Source: Flavobacteriales bacterium (GTDB taxonomy: Bacteria; Bacteroidota; Bacteroidia; CAIKAF01). From it: a DNA stretch of 64,000 nucleotides. Position numbers and translations under genes: made by a program. The stretch spans positions 313,511-377,510 of the forward strand of contig JANWKT010000007.1 of the NCBI GenBank assembly GCA_025451235.1. The letters run 5' to 3'. Each line of letters starts with the position of its first letter. Position 1 is the stretch's first letter. Of this stretch, positions 51,898-61,499 are shown one piece after another. The notes beneath the pieces were generated by a model that saw only the letters and a list, made by a program, of their open reading frames with translations, was not told the DNA's origin and did no database searches.

Positions 51898-54543
51898 CTA
51901 TTTTAAAGTTTTTAAGAACTCCATCAACGCCATTTCATCAGCAATCAATACTTGTCTTGCTTTGGAACCCTGGTTAGGGCCTACAATGCCTACCGCTTCC
52001 ATCTGATCAATAAGCCGGCCTGCACGGTTATATCCTAAATTCAACCTCCGTTGCAACAAGGATGCGGAACCTTGCTGATGGATCACCACAATTTTTGCAG
52101 CTTCTTCAAACAGGTCATCCAACTGGCTTATATCCATATCTCCTTTATCCTTTCCATCTTCACTCACAAATTCAGGCAAACGCAATGCATCCGGATATCC
52201 CTGCTGGTCACCGATGAATTCCGTTATATTATCCACTTCTGGTGTATCTACAAAGGGACATTGTAAACGGATCAGATCAGATCCCAAACTCAACAACATA
52301 TCTCCTCTTCCAATCAATTGTTCGGCCCCTCCTGTATCTAAAATGGTACGGCTATCTATTTTACTGGATACCCTGAAAGCGATCCGTGCAGGAAAATTGG
52401 CTTTGATCGTTCCTGTAATAATGTTCACCGAAGGTCGCTGTGTAGCAATGATCAAATGGATCCCAATCGCACGGGCCAGCTGTGCTAACCTGGCAATAGG
52501 CATTTCCACTTCTTTACCTGCTGTCATGATCAGGTCGGCAAACTCATCGATCACTAACACGATATAGGGTAAATACCGATGACCATCATGAGGATTCAAC
52601 CTGCGGTTGGTGAACTTATCGTTGTATTCTTTAATGGTACGTACTTGTGCAATTTTCAGCAACTCATACCTGGTATCCATTTCAATACATAATGAATTAA
52701 GCGTATGGATCACTTTTTTTACATCCGTAATGATTGCATCTTCTTCGCCTGGAAGTTTTGCCAGGTAATGTTTTTCGATCTTATTATATAAAGTAAGCTC
52801 CACTTTTTTCGGATCCACCATCACGAATTTGATCTGGCTTGGATGCTTTTTATACAGCAACGAAACCAAGATCGCATTCAACCCAACGGATTTTCCTTGC
52901 CCCGTAGCACCTGCCATGAGCAAGTGAGGCATTTTAGCCAGATCGGCAATATATACTTCGTTGCTGATGGTTTTACCTAAACCTATCGGCAGATCATATT
53001 TACTATTGATGAATTTCTCATGCTTTAAAATAGAATGCATGGAAACTATTTCAGGACTTTGATTGGGTACCTCGATCCCGATGGTACCTTTACCAGGTAT
53101 AGGTGCGATGATACGGATCCCCAATGCAGCCAGGTTCAAGGCGATATCATCTTCCAGGTTTTTGATCTTAGAGATACGTACACCCGGAGCAGGAACTATT
53201 TCGTATAAAGTAACCGTAGGACCTACCGTTGCCTTGATCTTTGCAATGTCGATATTATAATTGCGAAGTGTATCAACGATCCGGTTCTTGTTATCTTCCA
53301 GCTCTTCTTTATTGATCTTGATCTCCTGGTCACCATAATCCACCAGCAATTTTAACTCTGGCATTTTAAATTTTGGAAGATCAATCGTAGAATCGTATAG
53401 ACCAAACTTACTCACCAGGTCCTCGGCTTCCGTTTTTGTGACCGGCTCCGGCTCTGCATCTGGATTTACAATTGAGAATCCATTGTCGTCTACATTCTCC
53501 AGGGAGAATTCCACTTCCGGCATCTCCAAATTTTTGTCTTCAAGCGTAGGTTCAACAATATCAAATTCATCATCCACTTCTTTTTGTGGAAATAAAATTC
53601 CTTTGTCGACATTTACAAAATCATCTTCTATGGGACCGTTGATCTCCAGCTCAGGTAATTCGTCAATGGGAATATTGTCCTCCTCTTCTTTTACAATTTC
53701 ATCCCGGTGTGAATAGACATTGCTTACGGATGATAAAGAAGTATCTTCTTCATCCAGGTTCAATTTGGCCAGTTCGGGCTCCGTTCGTGGGGATCTTTTT
53801 TTGAAAAGATTGAGTCCGGGTATTTTTAAGGATGAATTATAGGCAACGATCAAAAAGATCAAAAAACTTACGGCATAAATGAGCAAAGTACCTGCTGCAC
53901 CGGCAAAGGCACTCATCCAGGCACTTAGTTTGAATCCGAAGCTCCCTCCCAAGATCCCCCCTCCTACTTTTGGCAGCAATAAAGCAAGGGTTCCTGAACT
54001 CCATATGGTGAGAAAAAATAAAATACTGATACTGCGATTGAGTTTTACCAGGTTGCGCTTATAGAGTAGTCGTACCCCCAATAAAAAGAAAACAGGCACC
54101 AACAGAAAGCTGGGCATGCCAAACCAGTTATATAAAAACAAATGGGCCATCTTAGCACCAATAAGTCCCATTACATTCCCGGGCTTTTCGGCAGTAGTAA
54201 ATCCTGAACCATCGGCCAGACTTTGATCGGTTTTCCAGCTAAAGAAATAAGAAATAAAGGAAACCAGGAGGAAAACAGAAAAGCCTATTAACAGGAGACC
54301 TGTGATCTTAACCGTTCTTTCATCGGTGATAAACCGGCGTACCTTTGAAAAGAAGCCTGTACCATCGTCTTCTTTTGCTACCTTCTCCTTTTTCTCTTTT
54401 TTGGGTTTAACTTCCTCTTTCCCATTGCTCACAGGTTTTTGTTTGAGCTTTTTGGCAGGCAGTTCATCCTCTTCTACCTCCTTGTTTTTAAAGGTGTTGC
54501 GTGGAGGTGTTATGATATCTTCTGTATTTTTCTTCTTGGCCAT
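51898..54543 (-). CDS. ftsK: DNA translocase FtsK/SpoIIIE
   Basis: Septal ATPase that pumps chromosome ends and activates Xer recombination at dif. The 881-residue protein has a basic cytoplasmic start, four or five N-terminal membrane helices (about 80-105, 140-165, 170-195 and 215-240), an acidic linker (about 260-390), the motor domain with Walker A GATGQGKS (about 545-552) and Walker B VIDEFADL (about 664-671), and a C-terminal winged-helix gamma domain (RRLNLGYNRAGRLIDQME). The ATG at 54543 (MAKKKN) is preferred over 54561. The gene works with the recombinase at 2868 but lies far from it. Confidence 0.95.
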   Translation of the reverse strand: MAKKKNTEDIITPPRNTFKNKEVEEDELPAKKLKQKPVSNGKEEVKPKKEKKEKVAKEDDGTGFFSKVRRFITDERTVKITGLLLIGFSVFLLVSFISYFFSWKTDQSLADGSGFTTAEKPGNVMGLIGAKMAHLFLYNWFGMPSFLLVPVFFLLGVRLLYKRNLVKLNRSISILFFLTIWSSGTLALLLPKVGGGILGGSFGFKLSAWMSAFAGAAGTLLIYAVSFLIFLIVAYNSSLKIPGLNLFKKRSPRTEPELAKLNLDEEDTSLSSVSNVYSHRDEIVKEEEDNIPIDELPELEINGPIEDDFVNVDKGILFPQKEVDDEFDIVEPTLEDKNLEMPEVEFSLENVDDNGFSIVNPDAEPEPVTKTEAEDLVSKFGLYDSTIDLPKFKMPELKLLVDYGDQEIKINKEELEDNKNRIVDTLRNYNIDIAKIKATVGPTVTLYEIVPAPGVRISKIKNLEDDIALNLAALGIRIIAPIPGKGTIGIEVPNQSPEIVSMHSILKHEKFINSKYDLPIGLGKTISNEVYIADLAKMPHLLMAGATGQGKSVGLNAILVSLLYKKHPSQIKFVMVDPKKVELTLYNKIEKHYLAKLPGEEDAIITDVKKVIHTLNSLCIEMDTRYELLKIAQVRTIKEYNDKFTNRRLNPHDGHRYLPYIVLVIDEFADLIMTAGKEVEMPIARLAQLARAIGIHLIIATQRPSVNIITGTIKANFPARIAFRVSSKIDSRTILDTGGAEQLIGRGDMLLSLGSDLIRLQCPFVDTPEVDNITEFIGDQQGYPDALRLPEFVSEDGKDKGDMDISQLDDLFEEAAKIVVIHQQGSASLLQRRLNLGYNRAGRLIDQMEAVGIVGPNQGSKARQVLIADEMALMEFLKTLK

Positions 54544-54795
54544 AGGGCAACCCACATACAATAACGTATGTAATGAACAAAACTAATATGGATGACCCTA
54601 TGTTTTTAGGGTTTTTGAATTGGATTTCAAGAAAGCAATGTTAATAAGGTTGGGGAGGAAATGGGTTGTTTTAGAAGGGTTATCTAGGTTCTCGACTCCA
54701 ATCGCTATCAGGGTTGTAGGTTTTATTGTTGGATCTTCGAGCTTTGAGTTCTTCAGTTATCCCCAGCTTCTTAGCCCCCCGTCAAGGCAGCAAAC

Positions 54796-54836
54796 GGTGT
54801 CGAGCGCTACCGTATCCGCTCGGCTGGTCCAACACC
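54796..54836. repeat. Nested inverted repeat
   Basis: GGTGT (54796-54800) pairs with ACACC (54832-54836), and the adjoining CGAGCG (54801-54806) pairs with CGCTCG (54817-54822). It is part of the structured noncoding stretch. Confidence 0.6.
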
Positions 54837-54873
54837 TTTACTCGCTTTAGCTTTATTTTTAAAAGGTGCTCGT

Positions 54874-54894
54874 GAGCTCGCCTCTTCGCGGCTC
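54874..54894. repeat. Short GC-rich hairpin
   Basis: GAGC-t-CGC pairs with GCG-GCTC around a 6-base loop with one bulged T. Confidence 0.55.
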
Positions 54895-55135
54895 GGTTCA
54901 CCCACCATTTCTTTGCCAGCCATCCGGCCGATTTCTTCTCTGCTTTTCTATGAGCAAAAAACCAAAAAAAAATTAACGAAGTAATATGGTTGATTAACCC
55001 ACTTATTTAGCCAGTTGTGTAGCCTGCGGGTGGCGAAACCCGAAATGGTGCGAACTTTGGGTTTTGCGGCTTAGGCGGCATTGGGCAAAGGTGAAAAGCA
55101 AAAGCCCAAAGTTAGCATTTCGGGGCTCCTTTCTT

Positions 55136-55155
55136 CCTGCCTGCCGGCAGGCAGG
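55136..55155. repeat. 20-bp perfect GC-rich palindrome
   Basis: CCTGCCTGCCGGCAGGCAGG is a complete palindrome of direct CCTG/GCAGG units. It is likely a member of a dispersed palindromic repeat. Confidence 0.75.
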
Positions 55156-55160
55156 TTGTT

Positions 55161-55190
55161 TACTTTTCTTTGGAGAAGCAAAGAAAAGTA
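55161..55190. repeat. 12-bp inverted repeat next to the palindrome
   Basis: TACTTTTCTTTG (55161-55172) and CAAAGAAAAGTA (55179-55190) are exact complements around a 6-base loop. Confidence 0.7.
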
Positions 55191-55272
55191 AAACCCTCGC
55201 GGTAGCGAATCCGAGCAAAAGAAAAGAAGGCCCGGTAAAGTGAAAAAAAGGAAAATTGAATAGTAAAAACCC

Positions 55273-55280
55273 TATATTTG
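55273..55280 (+). promoter_or_regulatory. -7 box of a T9SS gene
   Basis: TATATTTG matches TAnnTTTG, 27 bases before the ATG at 55308. A TTG at 55256-55258 lies closer than usual (14-base spacer). Confidence 0.5.
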
Positions 55281-55307
55281 TTTACCAAGCATTAATACAG
55301 AGCCCAA

Positions 55308-57347
55308 ATGAAAAAAATCATTTTTCTATTCGTACTCCTATGTACCTCCCTTTCATCCTTTTCTCAAGTACTCTATACCAACAACTTCTCTGGCGGCAGT
55401 GCTGGCTGGATCCTTGGTTATGGAGGTAACTTCGATGTATGGATCGTGAACAATGTTTACAACTGCGCATCCACCACCCCCAACCAGGGCGGAGGAAATT
55501 ATATGCATATCTACGATGATCTTTGGTATGACTATTGTGCCCATTCGGCATTTCTTGGTTTCGGCGCAGGTGGTACCGTATATGCAACCCAAAATTCTGA
55601 TATCTCTACGATTGGATATCCCAATATCGCTATCTCATTCGATTGGTTATGCCAGGGCCAGACAGGACCAGTCCTTGCCTCCTACGGATTTATTGATTAT
55701 AGCACCAATTCAGGTGCCAGCTGGACAAATATTACCTCACCCTTTGCACAATACAATGGGCAACCTAACTGGACCAACGTAGTGATCAACAGCGCCGCCA
55801 TGGGAAACCAGGCTACCCTAAGGATCCGATTTGGTTTTACTAATTCAGGTTATGGGACCAACCCTGCTTTTGCAGTGGATAATGTATCTATTTCTGTAGG
55901 TGGCCCTCCTTGTGCCAATGTAGGTGGTACCGCCAATGCATCTCCCTCCTCTATTTGCGGTGGAAATACTTCGGTAGTTACCGTTACTGCTTCCAATGGT
56001 ACTATACAATGGGAACAAAGTCCGAATGGAGTAAATAGCTGGACCAATGTAGTGGGTGGAAGCGGAGCGACCTCTGCCAACTATACAACCGCAGCCTTAT
56101 CTTCTACCCTTTATTATAGAGCAAAACTTTCAGAACCCAGTTGTCCGGATGTATATTCAACGGTTACTTCTGTTAGCGTTAGTCCTGTAGTAACTGCAGG
56201 GGTGAGTATTGCTGCCAATCCTGCCGGAGCTGTTTGTGAAGGTACAAGTGTTACCTTTACCGCTACTCCTTCCAATGGAGGAGCATCCCCTACTTATGCA
56301 TGGACCCTGAACGGAAGTCCAGTGGCTACCGGTCCGGTATACATATCCAGTACATTGACCACCGGTGATCAATTGGTTTGTACCATGACCTCCAATGCAG
56401 CATGTGTTAGCGGAAGTCCTGCAACATCTAATACAATTACGATGACCGTGAATCCAAATCCGGTGGCAACGATCACGCCTCCAGGACCCATTTCAACTTG
56501 TTCCGACAGCGCAGTCATCTTATACTGCGGACCTATAGGTACCTATCAATGGTCTACCGGTTCAACTGCCCCTGCCGAAACCCCTACGCAAACAGGAAAT
56601 TATTGTGTAACCGTAACAGATGCGAATGGTTGTACAGATACAGCCTGTGTATTTGTTACCGTCAATCCAAATCCTATCGTGAACATCAGCGGTGATAATT
56701 CTATTTGTGAAGGAGATAATTCGGTGCTGACCGCAGCAGGTGCCAGTACCTATGTTTGGAGTACCAGCCAAACCATCAATCCTATCACTGTTACACCCGC
56801 TTCCAATGCTACCTATACAGTAACCGGTACCGATGGTTTCGGATGTACAGGTACATCCACCATCACCGTTGCAGTTACTACCAACAATATTGACAATTCC
56901 CTTACTTCTATCAGTCCGATCACTATCCAGGCTAACCAGGGATCTGCCACTTATCAATGGGTAGATTGTAACAATGGAAATGCACCTATTGCCGGAGCCA
57001 CCAACCAAAGTTTTACAGCCACTTCAAATGGATCTTATGCAGTGATCATTACGCAAGATCCTTGCAGTACGTTGAGTTCGTGTGTTACGATTAACAGTGT
57101 AGGTGTGGAGGAGGAAAATGGGCTTGCCGAAATTTCTATTTATCCGAATCCATCCAATGGAACCTTTACGATCAGTTCAACCATCCAAGGAAATTATACC
57201 CTCATCAATGAATTGGGTCAAACTCTTATGACCATTCAACTCAACGCAGGTAATAATTATGCTGCTAGAATAGAGAGCCTGGTGAACGGGATCTATTTTA
57301 TTGTCGGAAAAGATTCGGTGAGGAAGAAGATCCTTGTAGCGAAATAA
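55308..57347 (+). CDS. T9SS-exported multi-domain protein
   Basis: The 679-residue protein has a signal peptide (about 1-19, ending SSFSQ). An N-terminal choice-of-anchor or jelly-roll domain (about 22-195) reads LYTNNFSGGSAGW, FDWLCQGQTGP and FAVDNVSISVGG. Four or five Ig-like domains with internal cysteine pairs follow (about 200-590), then a T9SS type A sorting domain (about 605-679, ISIYPNPSNGTFTI, LVNGIYFIV). It has its own promoter and is followed by a repeat element. Probably surface-exposed or secreted. Confidence 0.84.
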   Translation: MKKIIFLFVLLCTSLSSFSQVLYTNNFSGGSAGWILGYGGNFDVWIVNNVYNCASTTPNQGGGNYMHIYDDLWYDYCAHSAFLGFGAGGTVYATQNSDISTIGYPNIAISFDWLCQGQTGPVLASYGFIDYSTNSGASWTNITSPFAQYNGQPNWTNVVINSAAMGNQATLRIRFGFTNSGYGTNPAFAVDNVSISVGGPPCANVGGTANASPSSICGGNTSVVTVTASNGTIQWEQSPNGVNSWTNVVGGSGATSANYTTAALSSTLYYRAKLSEPSCPDVYSTVTSVSVSPVVTAGVSIAANPAGAVCEGTSVTFTATPSNGGASPTYAWTLNGSPVATGPVYISSTLTTGDQLVCTMTSNAACVSGSPATSNTITMTVNPNPVATITPPGPISTCSDSAVILYCGPIGTYQWSTGSTAPAETPTQTGNYCVTVTDANGCTDTACVFVTVNPNPIVNISGDNSICEGDNSVLTAAGASTYVWSTSQTINPITVTPASNATYTVTGTDGFGCTGTSTITVAVTTNNIDNSLTSISPITIQANQGSATYQWVDCNNGNAPIAGATNQSFTATSNGSYAVIITQDPCSTLSSCVTINSVGVEEENGLAEISIYPNPSNGTFTISSTIQGNYTLINELGQTLMTIQLNAGNNYAARIESLVNGIYFIVGKDSVRKKILVAK

Positions 57348-57359
57348 TTTATTTCCAGT

Positions 57360-57443
57360 GAAGTACGAACTTTTACGAACCTACGAACCCTATAGTATTG
57401 GTTCGTAGTTCGTAACCTGCCAATAGGCTGGTGTTCGTACTTC
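57360..57443. repeat. Full copy of a dispersed inverted-repeat element
   Basis: Outer arms GAAGTACGAAC (57360-57370 with 57433-57443) are perfect. Inner arms 57373-57389 and 57400-57415 pair with one unpaired base. The TACGAACCTACGAAC motif recurs at 45941-46014 and in a half copy at 28706-28728. Confidence 0.75.
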
Positions 57444-57545
57444 GGTGTTATCAAAAAGTTATGCACTCCCCTATTTTATCGTAGAACTACGACTTGGAAT
57501 TGTATCCAATAAATAATATGTTTATCCCACCAACTATTATAGAGC

Positions 57546-58271
57546 ATGCCCAAAAAAACCATACAGAAAGCCCATAAAATCATGCGGCTTGATTATAAGG
57601 AAAAGGACACCATCTGGTTAACCAATCAATATACTTTACGAAAACTCATCGGGATCCTGGGCATTATGTTGCCCGTTTTCCTATGGTTGGTGATTTACCT
57701 GGATACCGGACATCGTGCAGTATTACCCTCCGTCAGTCATTATTATTTTACAAGGGCCAGCGGAGTTTTTGTATTGATCCTGGGTCTCATGGGTATTTTC
57801 TTATTGGTGTATAAGGGACATGATCCCATCGACTTTTATCTCTCTTCCATCGCAGGTATTGCTGCCCTGTTCGTTATTATTCTTCCTACCGATAACTTAA
57901 GTCCTATTTGTTGTCCGGGTGATCCCGATAAACATACGGTTACCTTATTGAACGAAAATGCTGCCAGGGAAACGATCCATTTTATTGCGGCCGCTATTTT
58001 CCTTTTATGTTTGGCCATCATGTCGTATTTTCTGTTCACCAGATCAAATCTTCCCCGCCATAAAAGAACAAGAGAGAAAAAAATAAAAAATATTTTGTAC
58101 AGGGTATGTGCCTGCATCATGGTAGGGGCCATGCTGGTAGTGGTGGCCGGTATTCCAAGTATTGGTATCATTAACAGAGATTTTTATGAGGCCCACCACC
58201 TTACTTTCTGGATGGAGATCGCGGCGGTGGAGATGTTTGGGATCGCATGGTTGGTGAAGGGGAAAGGGTAA
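57546..58271 (+). CDS. Polytopic membrane protein, unknown
   Basis: The 241-residue protein has a charged N-terminus (about 1-30) and about six hydrophobic helices. Outer loops contain conserved-looking polar motifs (SVSHYYFTRASGVFV, CCPGDPDKHT, NENAARETIHFI), and a final EAHHLTFWMEIAAVEMFG helix follows. The layout recalls the DUF998-like / HdeD-type membrane families, but I cannot assign one. It may start at Met1 or Met13. A lone gene between a repeat element and a lipoprotein gene. Confidence 0.6.
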   Translation: MPKKTIQKAHKIMRLDYKEKDTIWLTNQYTLRKLIGILGIMLPVFLWLVIYLDTGHRAVLPSVSHYYFTRASGVFVLILGLMGIFLLVYKGHDPIDFYLSSIAGIAALFVIILPTDNLSPICCPGDPDKHTVTLLNENAARETIHFIAAAIFLLCLAIMSYFLFTRSNLPRHKRTREKKIKNILYRVCACIMVGAMLVVVAGIPSIGIINRDFYEAHHLTFWMEIAAVEMFGIAWLVKGKG

Positions 58272-58387
58272 TTGTTCAAAATGAACAATAGAACATTTGA
58301 TGAACGATGGAGGATTGAAGAACAAAAGAAACTGATGCGTCCTGGACCAAAACAAAAAAATCTTATCTTCCATCTCCATTTCTCCAC

Positions 58388-59362
58388 ATGAAAAAAGCAT
58401 GTTATATCTTCGCCGCCTTCCTTCTTTGCTTCCTCCTCTTTTCCTGTGGGAAAAAAGCATCACCCAATTATGTAACCAATCCTCCAACCAACGATACCCT
58501 TACAGTTGATAGCCTGGTAAAAGATACAGGAATCGTAAAAGTGCTCAATACTAAAAAAAACAAGACCTATTTACGCATCGTATTTTCCAACAAAGACTCT
58601 GTAGATTTTATAGCTGATAGAAATATTTATATGGATTGGGATACCAGTTCACGCAGGCAGGAATGTGAGGTATGGTCCCCTAAATATATATATCGTTACA
58701 AGGATGGGAATTTTCTGGTCCTGCTCCACTATGCACCTGATGGAACAGATGTGATCGATTCCTATGTGGGGGCTTATGATAAAAAGGGGAAATATCTATA
58801 CCATGTTTTACACGAGTTCACCGTTCCCAAAGATTTCGATGTCACCGTTTCGTCGGACGAAAAATATTTTTTATGTGGATTGGGCATCATGGGTAGAAAT
58901 GGTGATACCATTTATACTTTTCCCGAAAGCTGGATCGTACATGCCCGCTGGCTCGACAGCACCACCATCTTATCCTTATACGATCTCATCGACAGTGTAG
59001 GTGGACCACCCAATTACGAGTATTATTACGACAGCCTGAGCAAGAATTGTCTCATCACCGACCTGGATGGAAATATCCAACAAAGTTTTCGCATCAACTC
59101 GTACGTAAGCGAATTAAGCACTCAAGCCTGCATGGATGAAGATGAAGATCAACTCTGTTTCCTCCAAACCGAACCGGCCAAAATATTATTGATCTCCAAA
59201 AAACCTCCCTACAAAGGAAAATACATCAACACCATTAAATTCCTGAACTCACCCCTCTCCGAATTTTCGAAGAAATACACCATCTATAATTTCGATGGAC
59301 TCAACTATATTTATTTTGATGAGGCGGGGAAATTGTTGGGGATTTATGTGGAGGCTTATTAA
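58388..59362 (+). CDS. Lipoprotein, possible propeller
   Basis: The 324-residue product starts with a lipoprotein signal (lipobox LLFSC, about Cys20). The mature part has repeated beta-like units such as NFLVLLHYAPDGTDVIDSYVG (in part), GAYDKKGKYLYHVLHEF and DEAGKLLGIYVEAY, consistent with a propeller or repeat fold. No family is assigned. It is surface- or periplasm-facing by its signal. Confidence 0.6.
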   Translation: MKKACYIFAAFLLCFLLFSCGKKASPNYVTNPPTNDTLTVDSLVKDTGIVKVLNTKKNKTYLRIVFSNKDSVDFIADRNIYMDWDTSSRRQECEVWSPKYIYRYKDGNFLVLLHYAPDGTDVIDSYVGAYDKKGKYLYHVLHEFTVPKDFDVTVSSDEKYFLCGLGIMGRNGDTIYTFPESWIVHARWLDSTTILSLYDLIDSVGGPPNYEYYYDSLSKNCLITDLDGNIQQSFRINSYVSELSTQACMDEDEDQLCFLQTEPAKILLISKKPPYKGKYINTIKFLNSPLSEFSKKYTIYNFDGLNYIYFDEAGKLLGIYVEAY

Positions 59363-59430
59363 TTGTTCCAGGTCACATAAATTTAACAGATCACATAACC
59401 CAATAGCCATTAACTATTTACCAATAATCA

Positions 59431-59448
59431 CTCACCAGAATTGGTGAG
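59431..59448. repeat. Short inverted repeat
   Basis: CTCACCA (59431-59437) pairs with TGGTGAG (59442-59448) over a 4-base loop, in the 173-bp gap between a lipoprotein gene and a small membrane protein gene. No U-run follows. Confidence 0.4.
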
Positions 59449-59535
59449 AAGCATCCGGGAAAATACGGATGGCAGGAAATTGGAATTATGGTTTATTCAA
59501 TATAGGTTTACAGCGCCCTGAACTTATGTTGGCCT

Positions 59536-60003
59536 ATGGAAGATGATCCAGAGAATGAAATAAAGAAAACTATTATTACCCATCTTTCAGGTGAGATCTC
59601 ATCTCTAACCGCGATGAGAGCCAGTTGGAGAATACGAATCGTGTCCTTGATCTATGTAGGACCTTTTATCGTTTTGGGATCCATTTTCTTTGGTAAACAA
59701 CCATTGGATGATCTCAAGATCACATGCCCTGAAGTGATCCTATTTAGTATTTTAATGCTTTTATGGATAGCAATGGGTTTCCTGGCTGGACTCAACGAAG
59801 ATGCCATCAATAAAAAGTGTAATGAATGGAGGGATGTTATATTTAAGATAGCCACTAATAAGATCCAAATTACAGAACTAGAGCAAAGAAGTTTTATGCA
59901 CCATCATATAACTTCCATCAAGATCCAATACCTGGGGGTATACGCTCTGCAGGCTGTGATCCTGACTTTATCTATATGGTTGATTAATTTGGTGTTTTTT
60001 TGA
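59536..60003 (+). CDS. Small membrane protein, unknown
   Basis: The 155-residue product has a soluble N-terminus (about 1-35), two close hydrophobic helices (about 36-54 and 65-85), a charged middle (about 88-125) and a final helix (about 132-152). No motif is recognised. It lies just upstream of the cassette-like block and is not obviously part of it. Confidence 0.55.
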   Translation: MEDDPENEIKKTIITHLSGEISSLTAMRASWRIRIVSLIYVGPFIVLGSIFFGKQPLDDLKITCPEVILFSILMLLWIAMGFLAGLNEDAINKKCNEWRDVIFKIATNKIQITELEQRSFMHHHITSIKIQYLGVYALQAVILTLSIWLINLVFF

Positions 60004-60046
60004 AATGATGGTATGTTTATACCTTACCTGATACATATTTATAATG

Positions 60047-60117
60047 ACTTACAAATCCCTGCTTTCGTTTGTTGTCGTTTGTAAATAGAAAAGGTCCTAC
60101 AAATACTAGTTAGCCAC
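60047..60117. other. attC-like site alpha (incomplete)
   Basis: Inner arms ACTTACAAA (60047-60055) and TTTGTAA (60078-60084) match those of site beta. The right core GTTAGCCAC is at 60109-60117. The gap between inner arm and core is longer than at beta, and no left core is seen, so the first cassette boundary is the least certain. Confidence 0.3.
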
Positions 60118-60164
60118 AATTCAAGTCAACACCATATATCTTAACTTAATTAATAATCAATGTA

Positions 60165-60902
60165 ATGAATATAGATGATTTTTTTGAAGAAATTGATTCC
60201 AGATTAAAATTGGATAAATTTAAGGACTGTTCATCGCCAGTGTTTCGAGGACATTCAAAAGGAGGTCACGAGTTGTTGCCAACCTTAATCCGTGATTATT
60301 CTAAAACCGGAACAGATCTTTGGGATTTGGAAAATAATCTGTATTGCGATTTTAGATCACTAGTAGGACCAAGAGTAAAGTTTGACTCATCATGGGAAAC
60401 AGTGTTTGCCATGCGTCATGAAGGAATTCCAACAAGGTTATTGGACTGGACTGAGAATATAGGTACTGCACTATTTTTTGCTTTTGATTCCGGTAAGCTG
60501 GACAATCCACATATTTGGATATTGAATCCATTTAAATTAAATGATAGATATTCAGAATTAGGTGGCCTTGTAAGTCCGGAAGAGGATTTAGAGGAGTATC
60601 ACTCGACCTATGGTAATCGATGCAATGATTCTACAATTAAGATTAAAGAATATCCAATCGCAATTTATCCCAGAAGAAGTAATGATCGAATTTTTGCGCA
60701 ACGAGGCCTATTTACTATCCATGGCACAAACGAAGAAAAGATGGAAACTACTTGTAATGATTGTCTGGAAAAAGTAGAAATACCAATGGAGCTTGTTGAA
60801 AAACTAAGACGAGTTTTAAGGCAATTTGGAATAAATAAATATTCTGTATATCCAGATTTTAAGGGACTATCTGAGCACTTAAAGGGAATTTATGGATATT
60901 AA
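60165..60902 (+). CDS. FRG domain protein
   Basis: FRG-domain proteins are a poorly studied group, often found on mobile elements and in some antiphage systems. The 245-residue product has the name-giving FRG motif in SPVFRGHSKGGHELLPTLIR (about 23-42) and the second hallmark MRHEGIPTRLLDWTENIGTALFFAF (in two stretches, about 83-106). The C-terminal part includes a CNDCLEKVEIP segment. It opens a three-gene co-directional set with two membrane proteins, flanked by attC-like sites. Role unproven. Confidence 0.85.
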   Translation: MNIDDFFEEIDSRLKLDKFKDCSSPVFRGHSKGGHELLPTLIRDYSKTGTDLWDLENNLYCDFRSLVGPRVKFDSSWETVFAMRHEGIPTRLLDWTENIGTALFFAFDSGKLDNPHIWILNPFKLNDRYSELGGLVSPEEDLEEYHSTYGNRCNDSTIKIKEYPIAIYPRRSNDRIFAQRGLFTIHGTNEEKMETTCNDCLEKVEIPMELVEKLRRVLRQFGINKYSVYPDFKGLSEHLKGIYGY

Positions 60903-60914
60903 CGTATTAATTAA

Positions 60915-61457
60915 ATGACACAATCTATATTTGAATTCTACAACATGAATAATGATTTGATAAACATTATCATAGATAAAGTTTTGCTTGCGTTAATTCT
61001 TCTGGCATTTGGATATTACTTTAACAAACTTCTAGAAAAGCATAAAGGAAATCTTTCTTACCGGCAAAAGGTAATGGAGATGCGAATGAATTGCTACCAA
61101 GATATGGCTAGTAAAGCGATGCTCTACTTTATTGAAGTACGTGAATTTATTAAATTTTACAATCACAGAATGAAAACTCCAAATCCAAGTGATTTTAAGA
61201 ATGAAATTAACAAACTTAATGACTCTTATGACAATCTCAATCTGTCATTAAGTATGGGATATGTTTTCCTTTCTGGGGCAATGGCAGAGAAACTTACCGA
61301 ATTCAATAAAGCAAACGGAATACTAAATGATGGAGTGACAAATCCCGAAATATGGAAGGAACATTTTGGAGATAAAAAGCATGAATTATTTACCAAGAAC
61401 TTAGCGAACTTGGCATATGCAATGGCCAGTGAGATTCATAAGCCTCCTCACAAATAA
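60915..61457 (+). CDS. One-TM protein with cytoplasmic helical domain
   Basis: The 180-residue protein has one N-terminal membrane helix (about 18-36) and then a soluble, mostly helical domain of about 140 residues. The ATG at 60915 is 12 bases after the FRG stop. A second ATG at 60945 would follow a TATATTTG box at 60926-60933, so the true start is open. Its small size and position suggest a partner of the FRG protein. No family is recognised. Confidence 0.55.
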   Translation: MTQSIFEFYNMNNDLINIIIDKVLLALILLAFGYYFNKLLEKHKGNLSYRQKVMEMRMNCYQDMASKAMLYFIEVREFIKFYNHRMKTPNPSDFKNEINKLNDSYDNLNLSLSMGYVFLSGAMAEKLTEFNKANGILNDGVTNPEIWKEHFGDKKHELFTKNLANLAYAMASEIHKPPHK

Positions 61458-61499
61458 ATTGGGTCTTAACAAAAGTAATGTGCACAATTGTTAAACAAC

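Larger units (their letters stand above)
54544..55307. other. 764-bp gene-free stretch with several dyads
   Basis: No convincing gene lies between ftsK and the T9SS gene. From about 54740 the sequence is GC-richer than its surroundings and contains at least four inverted repeats (listed separately), giving a structured-RNA or dispersed-repeat look. A short minus-strand frame at 55003-55218 containing the PACRQAG phrase is a known kind of false ORF over a palindrome. Confidence 0.6.

Noticed and set aside
55003-55218. 71-residue minus-strand ORF containing the PACRQAG phrase
   Set aside because: The frame lies across a perfect palindrome and other dyads, has no start signal or conserved-looking core, and such phrases commonly arise from translating palindromic repeats.
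56562-57008. 148-residue minus-strand ORF rich in Gly, Ser and Cys
   Set aside because: It is the reverse of the Ig-like repeats in the T9SS gene at 55308, and its composition comes from the repeat bias.
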